This document shows, piece after piece, positions 1 through 6,161 of a stretch of DNA of 10,032 nt. Numbering within the stretch: the stretch's first letter is position 1; every line of letters starts with the position of its first letter. Origin of the DNA: Chloroflexota bacterium (lineage in GTDB: Bacteria > Chloroflexota > Anaerolineae > Anaerolineales > Villigracilaceae); contig JAKAMM010000041.1 in NCBI GenBank assembly GCA_021812905.1, positions 1 to 10,032 of the forward strand. Direction: 5' to 3'. The position numbers and the translations under genes are program-made. Below the pieces are notes generated by a model. The model saw only the letters and a list, made by a program, of their open reading frames with translations. It did not search any database and had not been told where the DNA came from.

Positions 1-391
1 AACGGACATGATCGCCGAAGAGTTTGATCTGGTCAATGGTTTGGTTTGCGCCGCTCTCGCGCAGTTCAGCGGGACGGTCGGCGGTGAGCACGATGAGCGG
101 GACTTCGCTGTAATTGGCTTCGACGATGGCGGGGAAAAAATTCGTAGCGGCAGTGCCAGAAGTGCAAACGAGCGCGACGGGCTTGCGGCTGGCGCGTGCA
201 AGGCCAAGCGCGAAATAGGACGCGGAACGTTCGTCGCTGTGAGTGTAGATACGGATGCCGCTTGCGGCGAACGCGGCGGCGAGCGGCGTGGAACGCGAAC
301 CGGGCGCGATGCAAACAGAATTGAGACCGAGTTTTTTTAACTCGGCGACAAAGATGCCCGACCAGATCGTGTTGCGGTTGGCCGTGTTCAT
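1..391 (-). CDS. menD: MenD, 2-succinyl-5-enolpyruvyl-6-hydroxy-3-cyclohexene-1-carboxylate synthase (N-terminal part)
   Basis: This is the first 130 codons of MenD; the remainder lies beyond the left edge. MenD is a cytosolic thiamine-diphosphate enzyme that adds the succinyl semialdehyde unit of 2-oxoglutarate to isochorismate, the first committed step of menaquinone synthesis after MenF. Family motifs are plain: APGSRSTPL (residues 29-37), DERSASYFALGLA (53-65), CTSGTAATNFFPA (76-88) and VPLIVLTADRP ending in GANQTIDQ (97-121). Glu54 in the DER motif matches the conserved glutamate that activates the cofactor. The ATG at 391 overlaps the menF stop as ATGA, so translation is probably coupled. 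All visible residues fit the ThDP pyrimidine-binding domain. The pyruvate-decarboxylase-like C-terminal part cannot be seen. Confidence 0.95.
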   Translation of the reverse strand, partial: MNTANRNTIWSGIFVAELKKLGLNSVCIAPGSRSTPLAAAFAASGIRIYTHSDERSASYFALGLARASRKPVALVCTSGTAATNFFPAIVEANYSEVPLIVLTADRPAELRESGANQTIDQIKLFGDHVR

Positions 392-1710
392 GCCATCTCA
401 CATTGCATGGCGTTCAGCAAAAAGCGGATTTTCAAACCTGTCTCTTCCCACTCTTTGTCTGGATTAGAATCCGCGACGATGCCTGCGCCGCCAAAAAGGG
501 TCGCGGTGTTATCGTGGAATAAACCTGAGCGAATCGCGACAACGAAATCGCCGTTCCCGTCTGCGTCCACCCAACCAACGGGAGCCGCATACCAACCGCG
601 CTCGAATCCTTCCAGTTCGCGGATGACGCGCAGCGCAGTTTCACACGGTACGCCGCCGACGGCGGGAGTTGGATGCAACGCGGCAACGATGTTGAGGATG
701 CTTTGACCTGGATGCAATCTGCCTGTGATGTCTGTGCGGAGATGCTGGATGTTGGGCAGGCGCAAAAGTTTTGGCGCGGAATCCACATTGAGCGTTTCAG
801 CGAGCGGTAACATTTTTTCGCGAATTTGATCGAGGACGAAGGTATGTTCGCTTTGGTCTTTGGCGGAATCGATTAATTGTTGGCTGAGCATTTCATCTTC
901 GATGGGGAAGTCGCCGCGGCGGATGGAACCTGCAATCGCGGCGGTGATGAATTTCGCGCCTGATACCGAAACCAGCCGTTCTGGGGTCGCGCCCGCGAAT
1001 GCTGTTGATGGCGAAAATTCAAACAGGAAGCGGAAACAAGATGGACACGATTCGCCAAGACTCTCCAATAATGCAGGAACATCTATCGGACGGTTCCCGT
1101 TGACTTGTACGGGCCGCGCCAGGACTACTTTTTGGAGTCCGCCTTGACGGATCATTTCAACTGAACGGCGAATGGCATTTTGCCAAATCACGCAGGATGT
1201 TTCGTTTGTGGTGATTTCATCGGGAATGGACGGTGGCGGGAGAGCAGTTGATTCTAACCTCGCAAGAAAAATTTTAGATTCAGATTGAGCGCGTTGAGAT
1301 GCGTTTGCGATGGTTTCGTTTTCATTCAGCGGCAGGTTTACTGAAAAACAGGTTTCGCCGTTGGCGCGGGTTAGTACATAACGCGGCAATACCAGCGCGG
1401 CTTGTGGAAAAGAATCCCATTCGCCGCGTTTCATCTCTGTAAAAAATGATCCCCCTCCGAGCAGCGCGGGACGCGGGATATGATCAGAGGCTTGAATTAC
1501 ACGCTGGAAAAAATCCTGAATATCGCGCGCAAGGTTTGCAAAGCGACTTTCGTCAGCCCATGAAATTTGGGCGGCGATTCCCAGTCCTGCAATTGCCAGC
1601 GGGGATTGGCTGCTCTCAAAATAAAAGCGCTCCCTGCCGGCGCCAAAGCGTAAAAATTCTGCCAGCGAATACGGTTTGTATGGAATGGTGTAATTAAGGA
1701 TGCGGTTCAA
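388..1710 (-). CDS. menF: MenF-type isochorismate synthase
   Basis: A 440-residue chorismate-binding enzyme that converts chorismate to isochorismate, entering menaquinone synthesis. The N-terminal half (about 1-165) is divergent. The catalytic domain (about 170-435) shows GLQKVVLARP (191-200; Lys194 is the likely general base), ATPERLV (241-247), AGSIRRG (260-266), SEHTFVLDQIRE (287-298), HPTPAVGGVP (346-355), RGWYAAPVGW (371-380) and GAGIVADSNPDKEWEE (408-423), with Mg-binding glutamates expected at 288 and near 420-423. The domain is shared with anthranilate and salicylate synthases, but the menD neighbour and the YAAPVGW segment favour isochorismate synthase. The start is a TTG at 1710 overlapping the regulator's stop as TTGA, with GGAG seven bases upstream; the next in-frame Met is residue 93, far too late. 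It is translated between the TetR gene and menD. Confidence 0.93.
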   Translation of the reverse strand: MNRILNYTIPYKPYSLAEFLRFGAGRERFYFESSQSPLAIAGLGIAAQISWADESRFANLARDIQDFFQRVIQASDHIPRPALLGGGSFFTEMKRGEWDSFPQAALVLPRYVLTRANGETCFSVNLPLNENETIANASQRAQSESKIFLARLESTALPPPSIPDEITTNETSCVIWQNAIRRSVEMIRQGGLQKVVLARPVQVNGNRPIDVPALLESLGESCPSCFRFLFEFSPSTAFAGATPERLVSVSGAKFITAAIAGSIRRGDFPIEDEMLSQQLIDSAKDQSEHTFVLDQIREKMLPLAETLNVDSAPKLLRLPNIQHLRTDITGRLHPGQSILNIVAALHPTPAVGGVPCETALRVIRELEGFERGWYAAPVGWVDADGNGDFVVAIRSGLFHDNTATLFGGAGIVADSNPDKEWEETGLKIRFLLNAMQCEMA

Positions 1711-2336
1711 AGTTGATCTCCGTTTGCGGCGGATTTTTCCTTTAGGTTGACGCCCACGCTTTGCAATAACAATCTGCGTAATTCAGGCAGTGCGCGGACA
1801 GGGTCTGGCTCTCCTGTATACACCCAGCGCAGGATGATCTCGTTGAGCGCGCCCATCCACGCGCACGCGGCAATTTCCGTGTCCAGCGCGGAGATGCTTC
1901 CGTCTGCAATGGCTTCATCTAGGTTGCTTTTAATGATTTTGATGAATCTATCGTTAACCGCCCGTCGTTTTTCTTCAAAGACGAGGCCAAGCCCTGTCGC
2001 TTGCACGAATGCGATCTTTGCCAATCCGCGATATTGACCGAATGTTTCCAGACAGACGCGCAATGCCTGGTCAACGCGCAGCATGCCTGATGTTTCAGAG
2101 TCAATGCGGTTGTGGAGCCTGCTTTCGAGCAAATCGGCGAACGTGTCCACCAGCGCCAGGAAAATATCCTGCTTGCTGGGGAAATAAAAATAGAACGAGC
2201 CTTTGGAGGTGTTCGACTCGCTGACGATATCGTCCACTTTGGTATCGTGGTAACCCTTCGTTGCGAAGATCTTAACCGCCGCTTCAAGGATGCGCGTGCG
2301 GGTTTCCTGCGTGGCGGCGGGGGAGGTGTCTTTCAT
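1707..2336 (-). CDS. TetR/AcrR-family transcriptional regulator of the menF-menD unit
   Basis: A 209-residue TetR-type repressor. The N-terminal DNA-binding domain covers about residues 11-60: ETRTRILEAAVKIFATKGY forms helix 1, and TKVDDIVSESNTSKGSFYFYF (32-52) is the classical helix-turn-helix, followed by PSKQDIF. The rest is a helical ligand-binding and dimerization domain with no recognisable ligand signature. The ATG at 2336 is preferred. An in-frame TTG at 2399 would add 21 unrelated residues and would place the start inside the -35 box. Its 3' end overlaps menF by four bases, so the regulator and the menaquinone genes are probably co-transcribed and controlled together. What it senses is unknown; lipid, acyl-CoA or quinone-like ligands are guesses. 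Fold and class are certain, target genes are inferred from position. Confidence 0.92.
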   Translation of the reverse strand: MKDTSPAATQETRTRILEAAVKIFATKGYHDTKVDDIVSESNTSKGSFYFYFPSKQDIFLALVDTFADLLESRLHNRIDSETSGMLRVDQALRVCLETFGQYRGLAKIAFVQATGLGLVFEEKRRAVNDRFIKIIKSNLDEAIADGSISALDTEIAACAWMGALNEIILRWVYTGEPDPVRALPELRRLLLQSVGVNLKEKSAANGDQL

Positions 2337-2344
2337 ATCTATAA

Positions 2345-2358
2345 ACCGACTGGTCAGT
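2345..2358. promoter_or_regulatory. Putative TetR operator in the 5' leader
   Basis: ACCGACTGGTCAGT is a 14-base imperfect palindrome (10 of 14 positions symmetric) with the core GAC-TG-GTC. It lies just downstream of the predicted transcription start and nine bases ahead of the regulator ATG. This is a typical place and shape for a TetR-family autorepression site. Binding is inferred only. Confidence 0.55.
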
Positions 2359-2370
2359 CTAGTAGTGTGA

Positions 2371-2399
2371 AGAATAGCATAACCAAAATGACATGTCAA
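2371..2399 (-). promoter_or_regulatory. Sigma-70-type promoter of the TetR-menF-menD unit
   Basis: On the minus strand a perfect TTGACA -35 box (2394-2399) is followed after exactly 17 bases by TATTCT (2371-2376), a five-of-six match to the -10 consensus. Transcription would begin near 2363-2365, leaving a leader of about 28 bases before the regulator ATG at 2336. It lies in the gap after the glycerate kinase stop, so the regulator unit can be transcribed independently of that upstream gene. Confidence 0.75.
2389..2398. promoter_or_regulatory. Second putative operator over the -35 box
   Basis: TGACATGTCA is a perfect 10-base palindrome with core GAC-AT-GTC, overlapping the TTGACA -35 box. 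It shares the GAC-N2-GTC core with the palindrome at 2345-2358, and the two centres lie 42 bases apart (2351.5 and 2393.5), about four helical turns. A repressor dimer here would block RNA polymerase. Part of the symmetry follows from the -35 sequence itself, so this is weaker than the leader site. Confidence 0.4.
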
Positions 2400-2400
2400 G

Positions 2401-2427
2401 TGAAGCTAAAAAGGATGAAGCTAAAAA
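2401..2427. repeat. Short direct repeat at the kinase stop
   Basis: The 12-mer TGAAGCTAAAAA occurs twice, at 2401-2412 and 2416-2427, with a 15-base period. The second copy overlaps the last codons and stop of the glycerate kinase gene. It looks like a small local duplication upstream of the TetR promoter. No hairpin terminator is visible here. Confidence 0.6.
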
Positions 2428-3587
2428 CCGAATAAAAAGAGGATGTCGTTGACGTTTGTGCCGGTATAGCCGGGCTTGAGCAAATCGCCAAGCGACTCGA
2501 AGAAAGAGTACGCGTCATTGCGGGACAAATAAGCGGGCGCGGCCATCCCAAACCTTTCCGCCCGCTGACGCGTTTCGCCATTAACTACTGCGCCTGCCGC
2601 ATCGGTCGGACCGTCGTCGCCGTCGGTGGCGAGCGAGATCAGCAAGATATTTTCCACGCCGCTTAATTCGTCAACCGCGGCCAGCGCTAATTCCTGATTC
2701 CGTCCGCCTGTGCCGTTGCCTTTAATTATCACTGTAGTTTCTCCGCCCGCGATCAAACAAAATGGATGTTGTTTCTTTCTTCTTTCATCTTTTAACTTTT
2801 TTGCAAGTTGCAAACCCATTTCCTTGGCTTCACCATGAATGTTCAGTGAAAAAATTTTCGCATCGAATCCTTCGCGCTTTGCCTCTTCCTGCGCGGCTTG
2901 CGCCGCGGCTTGAATATCACCAACGATAAAATTTTGTACGCGCGTCTCCAGCGATGGATCAACTGTTAGGCCCGAGGCAATGGTCTCAAGCGAGTTGCCA
3001 ATTACATCCGACAAAATCAAACTGATGACCTGCGCCTTTGTCCCGCGCGCCAGTCCGCCGCCTTTGATGCGGTCAAGCTGGCGGCGCAGATTGTTGATCT
3101 CGTTGATGGTCGCGCCGCTGGCCAACAGCGATGAGGTCCTGGATTGTATTTCTTCCAGCGAGACGTTTTCGCGCGGTGCCGTGACCAACGCCGAACCTCC
3201 GCCGGAAATCAGGCAGATGAGCAGATCGTCTGCATTCAATTGTGAGACGAAATCCAGCGCGGCTTGTCCCGCCGCGAGGCTGCGTTGGTCCGGGATGGGG
3301 TGTCCGGCTTCCATAACGGTGATACGATTGAAGTCCGGGCGTGAAGCGTGTTTTGTCACGATGAGCGCGTCGGTGAAATAAGGCAAAACGTCTGCGGCGG
3401 CGAGTGTCATCGGCTCAGACGCTTTGCCAATCCCCAATAAAAAAATCCGCTGGTGTGGCGGAAGTGTCGCCGTTGCCAGGAAATCGCGCACAATTTTCCC
3501 CGGCTTGACCGCATCCAGCGCGGCGGATAAGATTCGCAAAATGCGCGGGTCTTGCAAGGTGTGTGAGCGAAAAAGATTCGCGTTCAT
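2421..3587 (-). CDS. Glycerate 2-kinase, DUF4147/MOFRL family
   Basis: A 388-residue glycerate kinase of the GckA/TtuD (MOFRL) type, which in characterised members phosphorylates D-glycerate to 2-phosphoglycerate with ATP. The N-terminal DUF4147 domain (about 1-235) carries FLLGIGKAS (49-57), EAGHPIPD (93-100), LISGGGSAL (126-134) and [13 protein letters not shown] (168-180). The C-terminal MOFRL domain (about 276-385) carries IAGGETTV (279-286), GTGGRNQEL (292-300), [14 protein letters not shown] (320-333) and TGTNVNDI (375-382). It is somewhat shorter than the usual 400-440 residues, but all blocks are present. The ATG at 3587 is chosen because the following [15 protein letters not shown] matches the family N-terminus; an in-frame TTG at 3620 would run into the divergent dehydrogenase. 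The neighbouring D-glycerate dehydrogenase makes its substrate, so the two likely work in one glyoxylate/hydroxypyruvate salvage route. Confidence 0.92.
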   Translation of the reverse strand: MNANLFRSHTLQDPRILRILSAALDAVKPGKIVRDFLATATLPPHQRIFLLGIGKASEPMTLAAADVLPYFTDALIVTKHASRPDFNRITVMEAGHPIPDQRSLAAGQAALDFVSQLNADDLLICLISGGGSALVTAPRENVSLEEIQSRTSSLLASGATINEINNLRRQLDRIKGGGLARGTKAQVISLILSDVIGNSLETIASGLTVDPSLETRVQNFIVGDIQAAAQAAQEEAKREGFDAKIFSLNIHGEAKEMGLQLAKKLKDERRKKQHPFCLIAGGETTVIIKGNGTGGRNQELALAAVDELSGVENILLISLATDGDDGPTDAAGAVVNGETRQRAERFGMAAPAYLSRNDAYSFFESLGDLLKPGYTGTNVNDILFLFGF

Positions 3588-3607
3588 GCTTGCAGTATAC
3601 TTTGACC
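3588..3607. promoter_or_regulatory. Divergent promoter region with a shared palindromic -10 box
   Basis: Only 20 bases separate the two divergent ATGs (3587 minus, 3608 plus). At their centre AGTATACT (3594-3601) is a perfect palindrome, so TATACT reads as a -10 box on both strands. It is followed by exactly six bases before the ATG in each direction (TTGACC on plus, GCAAGC on minus). Neither start has a Shine-Dalgarno sequence. Transcription from these boxes would begin at or next to the A of each ATG, giving leaderless mRNAs. No good -35 box is visible on either side. Confidence 0.55.
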
Positions 3608-4570
3608 ATGACGAAACCAAAAGTATTTGTAACGCGCTTGATCCCCGAAAAAGGGCTGGACCTGGTGCGTGAATTTTGTGATGCGGATATTTGGCCTGGC
3701 GAAATGCCGCCCGCGCGCGGTGAACTTCTGTCGCGCATTCGTGATGTGGATGGCGTACTTACATTGCTGACCGAAAATGTCGACGCAGGGTTTATGGATG
3801 CCGCGCCGCATCTAAAGGTGATCAGCAACATGGCGGTCGGCGTGGATAACGTGGATGTGATCGAAGCGACGCGCCGAAAAATTCCGGTGGGCAATACGCC
3901 TGGCGTGCTAACGGATGCTACTGCCGATATGGCTTTCGCGTTGCTGTTGTCTGCGGCGCGGCGTGTGGTCGAAGGCGAAAAATATGTGCGCTCTGGAAAA
4001 TGGAAAACCTGGGAGCCGAAACTCTTGCTCGGCGCGGATTTTATCGGTGCGACGCTGGGAATTATTGGCTTTGGTCGGATCGGTCAGGCGGTTGCGAAAC
4101 GCGCGCAGGGATTCGATTTGCGCGTGATTTATTATGACCGGACGGCTGAACCGGCTTTCGGCGCAATGCCCGTTGATATGAATACTTTGTTGTGTGAATC
4201 AGATTTTGTTTCCGTGCATGTGCCGCTTAAGCCAGAAACGCGTCATCTTGTGAATGCTGAATTTTTGTCGAAGATGAAACCCAATGCGATTTTAGTTAAT
4301 GCTGCGCGTGGTGGCGTGCTGGATCAAGCAGCCTTGTATGATGCGTTGAAAGCGCGAAAGATTTTTGCCGCGGCGTTGGACGTGACCGACCCTGAGCCTT
4401 TGCCTGCAAATCATCCATTGCTTGAGTTGGATAATTGTCTCATCGTTCCGCACTTGGGAAGCGCCAGCAAACATACGCGTGATATGATGGCATTCCTCGC
4501 CGCGCAAAATTTGATTGCGGGGTTGAAGGGTGAACATCTGCCGAATTGTGTGAATCCTGAAGTTTATTAG
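3608..4570 (+). CDS. D-glycerate dehydrogenase / glyoxylate-hydroxypyruvate reductase (D-2-hydroxyacid dehydrogenase family)
   Basis: A 320-residue NAD(P)-dependent D-2-hydroxyacid dehydrogenase. Known relatives (GyaR, GRHPR) reduce glyoxylate to glycolate and hydroxypyruvate to D-glycerate. The substrate-binding halves are about 1-100 and 285-320, and the nucleotide domain lies between. Visible motifs are [11 protein letters not shown] (73-83), the dinucleotide loop GFGRIG (154-159), [11 protein letters not shown] (230-240) with catalytic Arg234, [15 protein letters not shown] (258-272) with Glu263, and PHLGSAS (281-287) with catalytic His282. The DPEPLP...PHLGSA pattern is closest to GRHPR-type glyoxylate/hydroxypyruvate reductases. 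An in-frame ATG at 3563 lies inside the divergent kinase gene, and the family N-terminus KVFVTR begins only after 3608, so 3608 is chosen. It probably works with the adjacent glycerate 2-kinase. The stop codon lies within the first unit of a 9-bp repeat array. Confidence 0.94.
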   Translation: MTKPKVFVTRLIPEKGLDLVREFCDADIWPGEMPPARGELLSRIRDVDGVLTLLTENVDAGFMDAAPHLKVISNMAVGVDNVDVIEATRRKIPVGNTPGVLTDATADMAFALLLSAARRVVEGEKYVRSGKWKTWEPKLLLGADFIGATLGIIGFGRIGQAVAKRAQGFDLRVIYYDRTAEPAFGAMPVDMNTLLCESDFVSVHVPLKPETRHLVNAEFLSKMKPNAILVNAARGGVLDQAALYDALKARKIFAAALDVTDPEPLPANHPLLELDNCLIVPHLGSASKHTRDMMAFLAAQNLIAGLKGEHLPNCVNPEVY

Positions 4571-4599
4571 TCTGGTTGGTCTTACTGGTCTGAGTGGTC
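4564..4599. repeat. Left 9-bp repeat array flanking the four-helix-bundle gene
   Basis: Read on the minus strand, four consecutive 9-base units occur: GACCACTCA (4591-4599), GACCAGTAA (4582-4590), GACCAACCA (4573-4581) and GACTAATAA (4564-4572). They share GAC at the start of each unit. The array includes the stop of the dehydrogenase on one side. On the other it encodes the last five residues, DHSDQ, and the stop of the four-helix-bundle gene. Its orientation is opposite to the array at 5033-5104. Confidence 0.8.
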
Positions 4600-5022
4600 G
4601 GGTATTTCGATAGAGTAGTTCGCCTGGGCTTCTTTTATCGTTCTGTGGTTGTTCTTGCGAGAATTATCAAGATAACCAATCAAACTGTTAATTTGCTTGA
4701 GAATTTGTGTAGAGCGGGCGTAGACATCGTCAAACTGGGCTTTTGTAATGTACTCTTCGTCGAGGGCAATATAAAGTTGTGATTGTGTCTCAGTGGCTGA
4801 ACGCCGAGCATAGCCGAGGAAGCGAATGAATTCAGAATCCGAGCCTGCGCCAAAACCTTCTGCAATGTTGTGCATGATGGAACTTGCTGCACGGCGAATT
4901 TGATCTTTTAACGCAAAATCACGAACAAATTTTTCTTGATTTGTAAAACGATACATTAATTTTACGAACTCGCGCGCTGATTGCCAGACGTGTAAGTCTT
5001 CAAACCGTTTTACAGTTGTCAT
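4582..5022 (-). CDS. Four-helix-bundle protein, S23/IVS-encoded family
   Basis: A 146-residue protein of the family named for ORFs in 23S rRNA intervening sequences (four helix bundle protein, S23). Recognisable blocks are FEDLHVWQSAREF (7-19), LKDQIRRAASSIMHNIAEGFG (38-58), FIRFLGYARRSATETQSQL (65-83) and INSLIGYLDN (111-120). The fold is four helices, basic and soluble, with no signal peptide. Family members pentamerise and have been proposed to bind nucleic acid, but the cellular role of orphan copies is unknown. Avd of diversity-generating retroelements has the same fold, but no reverse transcriptase or variable repeat is present here. The start ATG at 5022 has AGGGAG just upstream. The tail after residue 120 is longer than in typical members, and its end is encoded by repeat units. 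The gene opposes the dehydrogenase with an 11-base gap between stops. Confidence 0.9.
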   Translation of the reverse strand: MTTVKRFEDLHVWQSAREFVKLMYRFTNQEKFVRDFALKDQIRRAASSIMHNIAEGFGAGSDSEFIRFLGYARRSATETQSQLYIALDEEYITKAQFDDVYARSTQILKQINSLIGYLDNSRKNNHRTIKEAQANYSIEIPDHSDQ

Positions 5023-5032
5023 CCGCTCCCTC

Positions 5033-5104
5033 GACTGCTTAGACCACTTAGACCACTTAAACTGCTTAGACTGCTTGGACTATTTGGACCAATTGGACTA
5101 TGCT
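5033..5104. repeat. Right 9-bp repeat array flanking the four-helix-bundle gene
   Basis: Eight consecutive units of exactly nine bases are seen on the plus strand: GACTGCTTA, GACCACTTA, GACCACTTA, AACTGCTTA, GACTGCTTG, GACTATTTG, GACCAATTG and GACTATGCT. The consensus is GACYRCTTR. The array begins 10 bases upstream of the four-helix-bundle start and runs into the stop codon of the LLM oxidoreductase gene (5098-5100). It is inverted relative to the array at 4564-4599, so the two arms could pair in RNA or in single-stranded DNA. Confidence 0.85.
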
Positions 5105-6096
5105 TGCGCGAACGTATCAATTAAGAGTTTGAAATTCCCGCCGACGGGATAAAGAATCGGGCAGGTGCAACCGCGCTTCTTGTACTCTTTCACTTTGTCG
5201 CGCGCTTCTGCCGGAGTGCCCGACGCAGTGATCTTGTGAACCAAATCATCCGGCACGAGATGTTTGGCTTTGTTGATCTGTTCCTTAGTGGCGGGCCATC
5301 CAAGAATGGACTGGATTTCGTTGATCACTTCTAGAGAAACGCCCGAGGCTTTTGCGATGTGCGGCTGTTGAGCGAGATACTGGCACAATAATTCTTTGGT
5401 GTATTCGATGGCTGTATCGTGGTCGTGATCCACCGAACAGACAATCAACTGCGGGCGGTCCAGATTGGCAAGTTTGCGCCCGGCTTTCTTTGCGCCTTTT
5501 TCGAGCAGTTCGAGCGCCTTGTCGTTGTATTCGGGCGGGACACAGTAATTCATCACGCAGCCGTCTGCAATCTCGCCGGTCATTTCCATCATCAAATCGC
5601 CGGTTGCGCCGATCATGATCGGGACGTTGCGCGGCTCGCGGCGGCCGTGGACTACATCCAGTTCGATACCGTCGACGTGGTGGAATTCACCGTGGAAGGT
5701 GACGCGTTCCATGTTCAGCAGGCGGCGCATCACTTCGACTGTCTCGCGCATGGCGAGCAACGGTTTCTTGCGGTCAATGCCCACATTTTTTGCGAGCGGG
5801 TCCCACCATGCGCCGATGCCGCAGATGATACGGTTCGGGGCCAGATCGTCCAATGTCAGGAAAGTGGCGGCCAGCAGACCGATGTTGCGTGTCCAGTTGT
5901 TGATTACGCCCGAGCCGACCTTGAGCCTGGTCGTCACTGCGGCATAGGCCGCCATCGGAACGATCGCGTCGCGCACCAATCGTGACTCGGCTTGCCAGAC
6001 GGCTTCGAAACCTTTCTCTTCTGCGTAGCGGACATAGTCCAATCCATCGCGCAGATCGTGCGAATCTTGCAGGTAGAGAGCAACGCGTTCAGCCAT
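5098..6096 (-). CDS. LLM-class F420-dependent oxidoreductase (Mer-like)
   Basis: A 332-residue luciferase-like TIM-barrel oxidoreductase of the F420-dependent class, resembling proteins annotated as methylenetetrahydromethanopterin reductase. Hydride transfer to or from F420H2 is expected; the substrate cannot be read from the sequence. Diagnostic segments are [20 protein letters not shown] (19-38), [14 protein letters not shown] (58-71), [19 protein letters not shown] (82-100), VPIMIGATG (158-166) and IADGCVMNY (176-184). The C-terminal region (about 285-332) has the usual [13 protein letters not shown] element of the family. The ATG at 6096 has a strong GGAGG four bases upstream. It is the last gene of the F420 operon, 26 bases after cofC across a repeat-rich gap, which supports F420 rather than FMN as cofactor. 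Its stop codon lies in the terminal 9-bp repeat unit. Confidence 0.88.
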   Translation of the reverse strand: MAERVALYLQDSHDLRDGLDYVRYAEEKGFEAVWQAESRLVRDAIVPMAAYAAVTTRLKVGSGVINNWTRNIGLLAATFLTLDDLAPNRIICGIGAWWDPLAKNVGIDRKKPLLAMRETVEVMRRLLNMERVTFHGEFHHVDGIELDVVHGRREPRNVPIMIGATGDLMMEMTGEIADGCVMNYCVPPEYNDKALELLEKGAKKAGRKLANLDRPQLIVCSVDHDHDTAIEYTKELLCQYLAQQPHIAKASGVSLEVINEIQSILGWPATKEQINKAKHLVPDDLVHKITASGTPAEARDKVKEYKKRGCTCPILYPVGGNFKLLIDTFAQA

Positions 6097-6105
6097 GCTT
6101 CCTCC

Positions 6106-6161
6106 GGTTTAAAGTTTCAAGTCTAAGGTTTAATGGTCGAAGAACCTTCAACTTTTAAACC
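6106..6161. repeat. Inverted repeat made of short GTTNRAAG-like units between cofC and the LLM gene
   Basis: The arms 6106-6121 and 6146-6161 are complementary at 13 of 16 positions and enclose 24 bases. An inner AAGGTT/AACCTT pair (6126-6131 and 6143-6148) gives an alternative fold. The region is built of degenerate 7-8-base units such as GTTTAAA, GTTTCAA and GTCTAAG on one side, and their complements CTTCAA, CTTTTAAAC and CTTCCAA on the other, with similar sequence continuing to about 6177. It covers the cofC stop codon and encodes part of CofC's C-terminal tail. As RNA it could form a hairpin that attenuates or stabilises the transcript between cofC and the LLM gene. It is A/T-rich without a U-run, so a standard terminator is unlikely. 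Confidence 0.65.

Noticed and set aside
2337..2399. N-terminal extension of the TetR protein from a TTG at 2399
   Set aside because: The extra 21 residues do not look like the family, the start would coincide with the -35 box, and the ATG at 2336 gives a normal TetR N-terminus.
3415..3894. 159-codon open frame on the minus strand
   Set aside because: It lies antisense to the dehydrogenase and overlaps the 5' part of the kinase gene in another frame. Its low-complexity Ser/Thr-rich translation has no recognisable domain.
4582..5022. Avd-type accessory protein of a diversity-generating retroelement
   Set aside because: The fold is shared, but no reverse transcriptase, template repeat or variable repeat exists in the window, and the sequence blocks fit the S23/IVS family better.
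5033..5104. CRISPR array
   Set aside because: The units are nine bases with no spacers between them, unlike CRISPR repeats of about 23-50 bases with unique spacers, and no cas gene is near.
5419..5985. 188-codon open frame on the plus strand
   Set aside because: It is antisense to the well-supported LLM oxidoreductase gene and its translation shows no family motif; it follows from codon bias of the true gene.
6106..6161. Rho-independent terminator after cofC
   Set aside because: The stem is A/T-rich and imperfect with a long loop, and no U-tract follows on the minus strand, so it does not fit an intrinsic terminator.
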